NCBI RefSeq assembly: GCF_022429625.1
Contig: NZ_CP092483.1
Location: 1,612,001-1,676,000 of the forward strand
DNA: 64,000 nucleotides
From: Devosia lacusdianchii
GTDB lineage: Bacteria > Pseudomonadota > Alphaproteobacteria > Rhizobiales > Devosiaceae
Direction of reading: 5' to 3'
Below the pieces are notes generated by a model that saw only the letters and a list, made by a program, of their open reading frames with translations, was not told the DNA's origin and did no database searches. Shown in pieces: positions 25,886-35,077 of the stretch; the first letter of the stretch is position 1; every line of letters begins with the position of its first letter. The position numbers were made by a program, and so were the translations under genes.

Positions 25886-27160
25886 ATGAGACATCTACTT
25901 CTGGCAGGAACGGCAGTGCTGGCACTGCTGACGGGACCTGCGCTGGCACAGCCGGCGGCCGATACCACCGCGACCCTCAAGGTCTTTCAGTGGATCAATC
26001 CGCAGATCATTGACAGCACTGAGAAGGCGATCGAGCGCTTCAAGGCGCGTTATCCCAACGTGACGATCGAGACCCAGTTCGTGCCGCAGCCGACCTGGGG
26101 CGAGTACAACAATTCGATGCTCAATCAGATCGCCTCCGGCGACTCGCCCGATATCTTCGCGTCGGCCATCGAAGGTTTTGCGGAAATCGCCAGCAAGGAT
26201 CTGCTGCTCGATCTGGGCCCGGTCATCGAGGCCGATCCGGCGGCGCAGACGGTTTTGGGCGACATCGAGCCCAACCTGCTCGAAGGCATGCGCACCCGGC
26301 CCAGTGGGGAACTGAACTTCTTCCCCACCGAGTGGAACAACATGATCACCTACTACAACAAGGACATGTTCGACGCCGCCGGCCTGGAATACCCAGCCGC
26401 TGACTGGACCTGGGAGGACTTCCGCGCCGCTGCGAAGGCTCTCACCATTCGCGATAGCGCCGGCAACGCTACGCAGTACGGCTATTTCGTTCCTGGCTTC
26501 AATTTCGGCCTGCAGCCTTGGCTGCTGACCAACAATGCCAGCGTGCTCGACAACGATTGGCGGGAGTCGACCGTCGACACCCCCGAATTCCGTGAGAGCC
26601 TGGAGTTCCTCCACGCGCTGATCCATGAGGACAAAAGCGCCCCGGCTTTCGAGGCCGGCGTCGGCGGCGAGCAGTTCGTTGCCGGGCAGGTCGCGATGTT
26701 CTCCGCAGGCCATTGGCCGATCCCCGAGATTGTCTCGAGCGGCCTGACCAATGTGGGCGTCCAGATCATGCCCATCAACAAGATCGAAGCCACGGTCTTC
26801 GGCATTGGCGGACTGGCGATCACCAAGGCCTCGGAAAATCCGGAACTGGCCTGGGAATTCATCAAGGAGATGACTGGCAAAGAATACCAGCAGGAGCTGG
26901 CGGACTCGCAACGCTCCATCCCCTCGGCCCGTTCGATGGCAACGACGCCGGAATACACGGCCTTCCCCGACAATGCGCAGCTCTTCTACGCCACGGCCGC
27001 CACGGCCAAGCCCGTCGCAGCGCCGCCGAACTTCGCGCAAATCGAAGAAATCGTCATGCGACATCTGGGCGCCTACTTCACCGATAGCCAGGACCTCGAA
27101 ACCACCATCGCCGAACTCGATCGTGAACTCGATCGCGCAATGGCGCGGGCGTACAACTAG
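25886..27160 (+). CDS. Periplasmic sugar-binding protein of the GH116 operon
   Basis: 424 residues from ATG 25886, preceded by GGGGAGGAG; an in-frame upstream start at 25808 would overlap the GH116 gene. The signal peptide is residues 1-21 (LLLAGTAVLALLTGPALA). The mature protein is a family 1 extracellular solute-binding protein (LKVFQWINPQIIDSTEKAIERF, then EWNNMITYYNKDMFDAAGLEYP). It should bind the glycoside whose hydrolysis GH116 carries out inside the cell. The gap to the GH116 gene is 22 bases. A strong stem-loop follows its stop, as in the other sugar operon of this window. Confidence 0.92.
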   Translation: MRHLLLAGTAVLALLTGPALAQPAADTTATLKVFQWINPQIIDSTEKAIERFKARYPNVTIETQFVPQPTWGEYNNSMLNQIASGDSPDIFASAIEGFAEIASKDLLLDLGPVIEADPAAQTVLGDIEPNLLEGMRTRPSGELNFFPTEWNNMITYYNKDMFDAAGLEYPAADWTWEDFRAAAKALTIRDSAGNATQYGYFVPGFNFGLQPWLLTNNASVLDNDWRESTVDTPEFRESLEFLHALIHEDKSAPAFEAGVGGEQFVAGQVAMFSAGHWPIPEIVSSGLTNVGVQIMPINKIEATVFGIGGLAITKASENPELAWEFIKEMTGKEYQQELADSQRSIPSARSMATTPEYTAFPDNAQLFYATAATAKPVAAPPNFAQIEEIVMRHLGAYFTDSQDLETTIAELDRELDRAMARAYN

Positions 27161-27167
27161 CTCAGGA

Positions 27168-27192
27168 GGGTGGGGCGCTTGGCGCTCCACCC
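27168..27192 (+). other. Intercistronic stem-loop after the binding-protein gene
   Basis: GGGTGGGGCGC and GCGCTCCACCC pair over 11 positions (one G-U) with a three-base loop, beginning eight bases after the binding-protein stop and 22 bases before the permease start. No U-tract follows. It mirrors the hairpin at 16565-16590 in the first sugar operon. Confidence 0.6.
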
Positions 27193-27213
27193 GCCGCTTT
27201 CGAGGAGGATCGC

Positions 27214-28098
27214 ATGGCCACACTGAAACAACGGGAAGCCATCGCCGCGTTCGGCTTCCTGGCGCCGGCCTACATCATCTACCTGCTGTTTCTGGCCATT
27301 CCGCTCATCGCGGCGCTGTTCCTTTCGGTTCTCGAAGTCGATCGGCTGACCCTGAGCATCGACTATGTCGGCTGGGCGAACTTCGACTGGATTTTCACCG
27401 ACCCACGCTTCTGGAAGACCTTCGCCAACACGTTCTACTTCATCACTCTGGCGGTGGCGGGCAATGTGGGTCTCGGGCTGGTGCTCGCCATTCTCCTTGA
27501 TCGCAATCTGCCCGGACCGCTGCTTTACCTCTTCCGCTTGGCCTATTTCCTGCCAGTGCTGGTGTCCCTGGCCTTCGTGTCGTTCATCTGGCAGTTCCTG
27601 TTTTCCTACGATCTGGGCATCATCAACTACTATGTGCGGCTACTCGGCTTGCCGCCGGTGGGTTGGCTCAACGACCAGAACATCGCCATGTTCTCCATCG
27701 TAATCATCGACGTGTGGAAGAATGTCGGCTTCTTCATCATCATTCTGCTGGCGGCCCTGCAGGGCGTGCCGAAATCGCTGCTCGAAGCGGCCCGGATCGA
27801 CGGCGCCTCGGCCTTCACCACCCTGCGCCGCATCAAGATTCCCTACATCGCCCCGGTCATCCTGTTCTGCGTGACCTACGCCACCATCGGCGGGCTGCAG
27901 GTGTTTGACTCAATCAAGATCATCACCAATGGCGGCCCCGGGGATTCCACCCGTTCAGTGGTGATGTACATGTACAGCGAAGCCTTCAACGCCGGTGAAC
28001 TGGGTACCGGCGCGGCCTCCGCGCTCACCCTGCTGATCGTCATCGCTGTCGTGGTCGCCATCCAGCTCGGCCTCGGGCGCCGGCTAGCACGGAGGTAA
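27214..28098 (+). CDS. CUT1 sugar ABC transporter permease (MalF type), GH116 operon
   Basis: 294 residues, about six helices, and the EAA coupling loop EAARIDGASAFTTLRRIKIPYI. ATG 27214 has GAGGAGGA upstream. It pairs with the MalG-type permease three bases downstream. The substrate is presumably the glycoside handled by the GH116 enzyme. Confidence 0.92.
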   Translation: MATLKQREAIAAFGFLAPAYIIYLLFLAIPLIAALFLSVLEVDRLTLSIDYVGWANFDWIFTDPRFWKTFANTFYFITLAVAGNVGLGLVLAILLDRNLPGPLLYLFRLAYFLPVLVSLAFVSFIWQFLFSYDLGIINYYVRLLGLPPVGWLNDQNIAMFSIVIIDVWKNVGFFIIILLAALQGVPKSLLEAARIDGASAFTTLRRIKIPYIAPVILFCVTYATIGGLQVFDSIKIITNGGPGDSTRSVVMYMYSEAFNAGELGTGAASALTLLIVIAVVVAIQLGLGRRLARR

Positions 28099-28101
28099 GC
28101 C

Positions 28102-28980
28102 ATGACCATCGCGCACGAAACCACCTTCTCCAACCGCGTGCTGGCCGCCTCCCAGGTCATCAACTGGCGCAATTTGCCGGTCATGATCCTGCTCGGTATC
28201 GGCGCCATCTTCATGCTGCTGCCGTTCCTGTGGATGTTCGCCACCAGCATGCGGCCGGCCAGCGAGGCCTACCAGCTGCCGCCCAGCTTCCTGCCATCGC
28301 GCCTCAACTTCGATGCCTATTGGGCGGTGCTGGACTCGCCCATCCCGTTCCTGCGCATGTATTTCAACAGCTTCGTCGTCGCCGTCGCCACCACGATCGG
28401 CACCATCGTCACCAGCGCCATGGCCGCTTTCGCCTTCTCGCGGCTGCGGTTCCCCGGTAATTCCTGGCTCTTCGGCTTCATGCTGCTGGGACTGATGGTG
28501 CCACCGGCGCTGATCGTCATTCCGCTGTTCTTCGGCATGGCCGCGGCGGGGCTGCTGGACAGCCTCTGGTCGCTGATCCTGCCGGCGCTGGCGTCGCCCC
28601 TGGCCGTATTCATGATGCGGCAGTTCATGGAGGGTCAGCCGCGCGAATACGAGGAGGCCGCGTTTGTCGACGGCGCCAGCTACTGGACCATCTTCTGGCG
28701 CATCTCGCTGCCGCAGATGGGCCCCCCGATCGCCGCGCTCAGCATCATCGTCTTCACCTCTAGCTGGAACAATTTCCTGCTGCCACTGATCTTCGTACGC
28801 AAGTTCGAGACCATGACCCTGCCGGTGGGCATGGTGGCCCTGTCGGACAACTTTGGCTCGCTATCGCTCGCCGCGATCATGGCCGCCGTGACCATGTGCG
28901 TGTTGCCGCTGCTAGTGGTGTTTCTCATCGCGCAGCGCTTCATCGTCGAATCCATCACCAGTACCGGCATCAAGCGCTAG
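28102..28980 (+). CDS. CUT1 sugar ABC transporter permease (MalG type), GH116 operon
   Basis: 292 residues with six helices; the coupling loop reads EEAAFVDGASYWTIFWRISLP. Its Shine-Dalgarno GGAGG lies inside the end of the preceding gene, so the two are probably co-translated. The C-terminus ends in the usual short FIVESITSTGIKR tail that contacts the ATPase. Confidence 0.92.
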   Translation: MTIAHETTFSNRVLAASQVINWRNLPVMILLGIGAIFMLLPFLWMFATSMRPASEAYQLPPSFLPSRLNFDAYWAVLDSPIPFLRMYFNSFVVAVATTIGTIVTSAMAAFAFSRLRFPGNSWLFGFMLLGLMVPPALIVIPLFFGMAAAGLLDSLWSLILPALASPLAVFMMRQFMEGQPREYEEAAFVDGASYWTIFWRISLPQMGPPIAALSIIVFTSSWNNFLLPLIFVRKFETMTLPVGMVALSDNFGSLSLAAIMAAVTMCVLPLLVVFLIAQRFIVESITSTGIKR

Positions 28981-28989
28981 GAGATCACC

Positions 28990-29880
28990 ATGCTCGGCTC
29001 ACAGATTATCGATCTCAATCGCAGCATTGCCGGCGCGGATATAGGCGTCCCCGAGATCCGTACCTTTGGCTTTGCTTCGTTCCAGCAAGCGGTGCCGACC
29101 ACCGACTCTTGGTCGTCCCATCGCGGGCCGGAGCTGGTCTTCATGCTCGAAGGCGAGGCCTGCTGGGAGCTGGAAGATGAACTGTTGGTCCCGGTTTCGG
29201 GCGGGCAGTTCGTGCTGTTCCCGGCCGAGAAGGCGCATCGCATAGTCAACGGCCTCTATCCACCCAGCCAGTCGTTCTGGATGGTGATGGCCGGCCCCGG
29301 TCATGCGCCGCCGGCGCTGCTGACCGCCGACGGCCTCCGCGACTTCCAGAATTACCTCGGCAAGCGCGGACTGACGCACGACATCGAGCCCAACTGCCAG
29401 ACGGCGATCCGCGAGCTGGCCGAGCTGATCGATGACCCGCGCATCTATACCGGCTCGGCCCTGCTGATCGCCGAGATCCGGGCCAAGCTCCATGTCGTGC
29501 TCATCGAGGCCTGGAAGGCCCAGGACAAGCGGCTGGGCGAGAGGCACAACAGCGAAGTGGTCGAGGAATTCCTGCAGCTTCTGCACGGCGACCCCTATGC
29601 CGAACTCAATATCGGCGATGTGGCGGGCGAGCTCGGCTATAGCCGCGGCTACCTGCACGACCGCTTCCGCAAGGAAGTGGGCATGTCGCCCAGCGATTAT
29701 GCCCAACGCCTGCGCATCAAGCGCTGCTGCCAGCGGCTCACCGCGACCGAGGAGTCGGTGACCGACATCGCCATCGAATTCGGCTTCGGCAGCTCACAAT
29801 ATTTCTCGAGGGTCTTCCGCAAATATGTCGGGACCACGCCAAGCGAGTACCGCTCGCAGATGCTGATACGGGAGCACTGA
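28990..29880 (+). CDS. AraC-family regulator inside the GH116 operon
   Basis: 296 residues; ATG 28990 follows AGGAG. The N-terminal cupin (ELVFMLEGEACWELEDELLVPVSGGQFVLFPAEKAHRI) probably senses the glycoside or its product. The C-terminal AraC domain shows both helix-turn-helix units (AGELGYSRGYLHDRFRKEVG and DIAIEFGFGSSQYFSRVFRK). It sits between the permease and ATPase genes, with gaps of 9 and 2 bases, so it is made from the operon it likely controls, giving feedback. No operator could be assigned with confidence. Confidence 0.88.
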   Translation: MLGSQIIDLNRSIAGADIGVPEIRTFGFASFQQAVPTTDSWSSHRGPELVFMLEGEACWELEDELLVPVSGGQFVLFPAEKAHRIVNGLYPPSQSFWMVMAGPGHAPPALLTADGLRDFQNYLGKRGLTHDIEPNCQTAIRELAELIDDPRIYTGSALLIAEIRAKLHVVLIEAWKAQDKRLGERHNSEVVEEFLQLLHGDPYAELNIGDVAGELGYSRGYLHDRFRKEVGMSPSDYAQRLRIKRCCQRLTATEESVTDIAIEFGFGSSQYFSRVFRKYVGTTPSEYRSQMLIREH

Positions 29881-29882
29881 TC

Positions 29883-30980
<1,098 letters not shown>

Positions 30981-30996
30981 CTGGCGGGAGAAACCC

Positions 30997-32055
30997 ATGA
31001 GCAGCACTGAGCTTGTCCGCGACACGCTCGCGGGCCTGGAATGGCGTTCGTCCCGCCTCTGGCGTGCAGGCCTGCTGGGCGCGTCCGGCATCGCGCCCCG
31101 GGCCATCATCGAGCCGGCGCAGCGGCGGCCTGATGTGGAAATCGCTGCGGTTGCTTCGGCTCGCCCCGGGGCGGCGGCGCGTTATGCGGCCGAGCGCGGC
31201 ATCTCGACCGCGCATGACAGCTACGTGGCCCTGCTGGCCGACGAGACTATCGACATCGTCTATGTCGGCCTGCCGATTGCCGCTCACGCCCGGTGGACCA
31301 TTGCGGCACTGGAGGCAGGCAAGCATGTGATCTGCGAAAAGCCGTTTGCGCTTGATGCTACCGAGGCCCGAGCCATGGTCGAGGCGGCCGAACGCGCCGG
31401 CCGGCGGCTGATGGAGGCCTTCCACTATCGCTATCATCCGCTATTCGAGCATGTGATGGATTTGTGCCGCGGCGGCCGGCTAGGCCAGATCGAACGGCTA
31501 GCGGGTTGTCTCGATGTCAGCATTCCGTTCGATCCCACGGCGATCCGGCACGCACCACAACTGGGCGGCGGTGCGCTCATGGACCTTGGTTGCTATCCGG
31601 TACATTGGCTTCGCTCCATCGCGGGGAGCGAGCCTGTCGTCCGTGCCGTCGAGATCACGCGCACGAAGCTTGGTGTTGATGAGAGTATCAGGGCTTCGCT
31701 GGACTTCGCTGGCGGCGTGTCGGCCGAAGTCGTCACCAGCATGGCCGAGGGCATTCCCACGCGCTGCCATCTGCGCGTCGAGGGCAGTCTGGGCATGCTG
31801 GAGGTCAACAACCCCGCCGGCCCTCACGACGGCCACAGCATCGCTCTGAGGATCAAAGGCGAGCCGCCGGCCGTCTACACGATGGCCGGGCGCACCACCT
31901 TCGACTACCAACTAGCGGCGTTTCTGCAGGCGATCGAAACCAGCGGTTCTCTGCCGACCGAAGGAAGCGATGCTATTGGCAATATGGCCGCGATCGATGA
32001 CATTTATCGGGCCGCGGGCGGACGGGTAGCCGGGCCGGCGCGAGCCTCAGACTAG
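30997..32055 (+). CDS. Gfo/Idh/MocA-family dehydrogenase, GH116 operon
   Basis: 352 residues; ATG 30997 is preceded by GGGAGA. After a 20-residue leader comes a Rossmann start LLGASGIAPRA, then EKP at 114-116 and GGGALMDLGCYPVHWLR (Asp196, Tyr200). That last signature is shared by glucose-fructose oxidoreductase, anhydrofructose reductase and xylose dehydrogenase types. It is last in the GH116 operon and may oxidise or reduce the sugar set free by hydrolysis. It ends tail-to-tail with the sucrase/ferredoxin-like gene, overlapping by nine bases. Confidence 0.87.
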   Translation: MSSTELVRDTLAGLEWRSSRLWRAGLLGASGIAPRAIIEPAQRRPDVEIAAVASARPGAAARYAAERGISTAHDSYVALLADETIDIVYVGLPIAAHARWTIAALEAGKHVICEKPFALDATEARAMVEAAERAGRRLMEAFHYRYHPLFEHVMDLCRGGRLGQIERLAGCLDVSIPFDPTAIRHAPQLGGGALMDLGCYPVHWLRSIAGSEPVVRAVEITRTKLGVDESIRASLDFAGGVSAEVVTSMAEGIPTRCHLRVEGSLGMLEVNNPAGPHDGHSIALRIKGEPPAVYTMAGRTTFDYQLAAFLQAIETSGSLPTEGSDAIGNMAAIDDIYRAAGGRVAGPARASD

Positions 32056-32943
32056 CTCGACCTGATCGGCTAGCCAGCGCTTCTCGATATCCGGCGGTTC
32101 GACGCCGACGCTGTGGCAGGCGCTGTCAACGCTGAAGACCTTGGCCGCGACCCTAACCGACAGCCGCTGCCCGCCCGACATTGCGCTGAAAACGATGTGA
32201 TCCTCGTCGATTTCCCTGCGCTCGCCGAGCCGGGCCGAAGCCTGGCTCTGGCCACGCGCGGCACCCCAGCGCATCACCGCCAGTTCGGCCGCTTGCGCGG
32301 GTTCGTCGAGCTCTGGATTGCCGCGCGAAGCGGGCAGGTAGAGCTCACCGTGCTCTAGCGCCGCCAGAAAGGCCGGCACCTCCGCCGGCTCCAGCCGCCC
32401 ATAGCGCTGACCCTGCGGCAGCACGATCAACGAGGCAGCGAAACGGCAGCCGCCAAGATGGGTGGATTGCAACACGTTGAAGCGGGCCGGGTCGGCCGCG
32501 GCAGTCAGCGCCTTAAAGGTGGCGAAGCCGAAGCGGGCGCAGCAGGCGTCGCGCTTGGAGTCGGTGCAGCACAGAATGGTGATGCGGTCGTCGACGGGGC
32601 CGGGCAGGGGGTGTCCCGCCGTCCAGGCCTCGATCAAGGCCACCATTTCGGTCTCACTGGCCGTGGAAACGAAGCGACCCTCGGGATAGGCGAGCAGGGC
32701 AGGCAACTCCTGACCCGGAGTACCTTCCACCAGTTCGACGGCATTGCTGGTCACATCAGACTGCATGGCGCTGCGAATGGCTTCACCCAATTCCGCGCTC
32801 ATATCGGCAGATTGGAACCGTGGCACCCGCCACTTTCCCTTGGGCCAGGGCATCATCAAGAACCGGGGACGTAGCTCGCCGGTGCCTTCATGCGGCTCGC
32901 CGCGCTCCAGCGTCAGGGTTCGGCAGAAGACGTGCTTGCTCAT
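32047..32943 (-). CDS. Sucrase/ferredoxin-like protein, candidate 2Fe-2S ferric-siderophore reductase
   Basis: 298-residue soluble protein of the Suc_Fer-like family (thioredoxin-fold 2Fe-2S ferredoxin-like). Conserved cysteines form clusters: Cys125-Cys126 (ITILCCTDSKRD), Cys134-Cys135 and Cys166 in THLGGCRFA. No signal peptide, so cytoplasmic. It diverges from a ferric-siderophore importer, and its promoter -35 (TTGACA, 33063-33068 on the minus strand) overlaps a TGA-N9-TCA iron box, so it should be induced with iron import. Release of iron from imported siderophore by reduction is my inference; the biochemical role of the family is poorly known. Confidence 0.82.
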   Translation of the reverse strand: MSKHVFCRTLTLERGEPHEGTGELRPRFLMMPWPKGKWRVPRFQSADMSAELGEAIRSAMQSDVTSNAVELVEGTPGQELPALLAYPEGRFVSTASETEMVALIEAWTAGHPLPGPVDDRITILCCTDSKRDACCARFGFATFKALTAAADPARFNVLQSTHLGGCRFAASLIVLPQGQRYGRLEPAEVPAFLAALEHGELYLPASRGNPELDEPAQAAELAVMRWGAARGQSQASARLGERREIDEDHIVFSAMSGGQRLSVRVAAKVFSVDSACHSVGVEPPDIEKRWLADQVELV

Positions 32944-33039
32944 CGCCGCTGGCCCCTGAGAGCGTCAATATGCGCGGCATTTCCGTGATCGTGCAGATTC
33001 ATACGCCGGTCCGTCGGCGACACCCCGTCGCGAGAGTTT

Positions 33040-33068
33040 GCACTAGGATTTATGACCAATCATGTCAA
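33040..33068 (-). promoter_or_regulatory. Leftward promoter with iron-responsive operator (IRO 1)
   Basis: On the minus strand TTGACA (33068-33063), a 17-base spacer and TAGTGC (33045-33040) make a promoter for the sucrase/ferredoxin-like gene. TGA-CCAATCATG-TCA at 33053-33067 fits the TGA-N9-TCA iron-responsive operator bound by RirA in Rhizobiales and covers the -35 element, as expected for a repressor site. Confidence 0.6.
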
Positions 33069-33082
33069 GTTTGGTGGCTGGT

Positions 33083-33119
33083 AATATGATTTGACAAGTC
33101 ATATTTTCTGGCTGTAGCT
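33083..33119 (+). promoter_or_regulatory. Rightward promoter with iron-responsive operator (IRO 2)
   Basis: AATATGA (33083-33089) and TCATATT (33099-33105) are perfect inverted arms, and TGA-TTTGACAAG-TCA at 33087-33101 is a TGA-N9-TCA box. A consensus -35 TTGACA (33091-33096) lies inside it, with a weak -10 near 33114-33119. It would control the binding-protein/permease/ATPase operon starting at 33171. Confidence 0.65.
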
Positions 33120-33170
33120 GTGCGGATGCCGGGGCCATGGCTGCGGCGCAGCTCTTGCTTGGGGTATTCC

Positions 33171-34091
33171 ATGTCCATCAAATCGATTCTCGTCGGCCTG
33201 GCCGGCGCGATGATGCTTGCCGCTATGCCAGTGCAAGCCGTCGAAATCACCCACGACCTCGGTACCACCGAAGTGCCCGACGCGCCGCAGCGCATCGTCG
33301 TCCTCGAATACAGCTTCGTCGACACACTGGCCGCCGTTGGTGTGTCGCCCGTTGGCATTGCCGATGATGACACGCGCGAGTCCATCATTCCTGCCTATAC
33401 TGCCATCATTGGCGACGAATGGACCTCCGTCGGCTTGCGCCGCGAGCCGAGCCTCGAACTGATCGCGTCACTGCAGCCCGATCTGATCATTGCCGATACG
33501 AGCCGCCACGAAGCCATCTACGGCGCACTCAGCGAAATCGCACCGACGATCGTCTTCGACAGCCTGACCGGCACTTACGAAGTGGCCATCGAAGCCGCCA
33601 AGACCATCGCCCACGCCGTCGGCAAAGATGCCGAAATGGCGGCGCGTCTTGCCGAGCACACCGCCACCATGGATGCCTTCAAGGCAGAAGTGGGCGACGT
33701 TTCGGACCTGTCGATCCAGTTCATGATCGACAATGGCGAAGGCATCTTCCTGCACTCGCCGGTGAGCTACAATGGCTCGCTGCTGGCCTGGTTCGGCTTC
33801 AAGAGCAATATGCCGACGCCAGATGGCCATACCTATTCTGAGGCCATCGTTCAGACTTCGCTGGAACAGCTTTCGGAGATCAACCCGAGCGTCATTCTGC
33901 GCGGCAAGTACACGGATCCTGGTCTCACCGACTCCTGGGTTGGCCAGCCCCTCTATGACAATCTCGACGCGGTCAAGAACGGGCATGTCTACGACGTGAT
34001 CGCCCACGAATGGTCTCGCTTGCGTGGCGTGCTCGCCTCCGAGGTGAGCGCGGCCAACCTGGTCGAAATCATCAAGCAGATCCGCCAATAG
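33171..34091 (+). CDS. Ferric-siderophore periplasmic binding protein (FecB/FepB type)
   Basis: 306 residues from ATG 33171 (MSIKSILVGL), which gives a clean Sec signal (AGAMMLAAMPVQA, cleavage near residue 23). The longer frame starting GTG 33120 would put the signal peptide inside the protein. The fold is the class III helical-backbone binding protein: ITHDLGTTEVPDAPQRIVVLEYSFVDTLAAVGVSPVG, then LELIASLQPDLIIAD. It carries a ferric siderophore from the outer-membrane receptor to the FecCD-type permeases encoded next. It is the first gene of an iron-box-controlled operon. Confidence 0.9.
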   Translation: MSIKSILVGLAGAMMLAAMPVQAVEITHDLGTTEVPDAPQRIVVLEYSFVDTLAAVGVSPVGIADDDTRESIIPAYTAIIGDEWTSVGLRREPSLELIASLQPDLIIADTSRHEAIYGALSEIAPTIVFDSLTGTYEVAIEAAKTIAHAVGKDAEMAARLAEHTATMDAFKAEVGDVSDLSIQFMIDNGEGIFLHSPVSYNGSLLAWFGFKSNMPTPDGHTYSEAIVQTSLEQLSEINPSVILRGKYTDPGLTDSWVGQPLYDNLDAVKNGHVYDVIAHEWSRLRGVLASEVSAANLVEIIKQIRQ

Positions 34092-35077
34092 TGCCTCTGC
34101 TTCTGCGCTATGGATTGATGGCGACAGCAGTGCTGCTTGCGGCGCTGCTGTCGCTAACCATTGGTCAGCGCAGCGACGTTTGGCTGGGCAACGTGCTCCA
34201 GCTTCTGTTTGTCGATGACGGTAGTCTGGCGCGATCGGCGGTGGTGGATCTACGATTGCCGCGCATGCTGGTCGCCGGGCTTGTCGGTACAAATCTGGCT
34301 TTGGCCGGGCTCGCGCTGCAGGCCATCACCCGCAACGCGCTGGCATCTGAATCGGTTCTGGGGATCAACCAGGGCGCGGCTTTCGGTGTTGCGCTGGCGG
34401 TGGTCATGCCGTCGCTGATGATCATCAATCTCGACGTCATGGCGATCCTGGGCGCGATTGCAGCCGGGCTCATAACCTTCTCCATCGCCGGGGGTCTTGG
34501 CGGACGGCTCGATTCGATGCGGCTGATCCTGGCCGGTGTCACTGTGGGGGCCTTCAGCTTCGCGCTGGTTCGCTTCACCTTTACCCTCGAGGACAACCTT
34601 TCGCGCCTGATCCTGAGCTGGACCTCGGCCGACATCTCCTCCGCGCGCCTCGATCAAGCGTTTCCGTTGGCGCTCTGGGCAACAGGTGGGTTGGGCGCCA
34701 GCCTGTTGCTGGCGCATAGCTACAACATCCTCGCCTTGGGCGATGGAGCCTCGCAAGGCCTGGGCATCGATCCGCGCCGCATGCGCTTTCTCGGCGCTCT
34801 GCTGGCTGCCATCCTAACAGGTGCCAGCGTTGCGGCCGCAGGGCCGGTCATGTTCGTCGGGTTGGTGGTGCCCCATCTGTGCCGCCTGTGGTTCGGTCAT
34901 AACCATCGTCTGCTGGTTCCGGCCGTCGCCATGGGCGGCGCCGGCCTCGTGCTCTGCGCCGACGTGGTGTCCAAGCTCGTACGCTTTCCCTATGAAACCC
35001 CGCTCGGGGTCATCTGTGCGCTGATCGGGGCGCCATACTTCCTGTTTGCCACCATGCGCGCGCGGACCATGGCATGA
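34091..35077 (+). CDS. Ferric-siderophore ABC permease (FecC type)
   Basis: 328 residues if started at GTG 34091, whose G is the last base of the preceding TAG stop; ATG 34118 is an alternative. Eight to ten helices of the BtuC/FecCD family are visible. Landmarks are LRLPRMLVAGLVGTNLALAGLALQ, the GINQGAAFGVALAV loop and, near the end, GPVMFVGLVVPHLCRLWFGHNH, which contacts the ATPase. It overlaps the second permease by four bases. Confidence 0.9.
   Translation: MPLLLRYGLMATAVLLAALLSLTIGQRSDVWLGNVLQLLFVDDGSLARSAVVDLRLPRMLVAGLVGTNLALAGLALQAITRNALASESVLGINQGAAFGVALAVVMPSLMIINLDVMAILGAIAAGLITFSIAGGLGGRLDSMRLILAGVTVGAFSFALVRFTFTLEDNLSRLILSWTSADISSARLDQAFPLALWATGGLGASLLLAHSYNILALGDGASQGLGIDPRRMRFLGALLAAILTGASVAAAGPVMFVGLVVPHLCRLWFGHNHRLLVPAVAMGGAGLVLCADVVSKLVRFPYETPLGVICALIGAPYFLFATMRARTMA

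Noticed and set aside
33120..33170. GTG start at 33120 for the FecB-type protein
   Set aside because: It would place 17 residues before a normal signal peptide and lies at the promoter -10; ATG 33171 is preferred.
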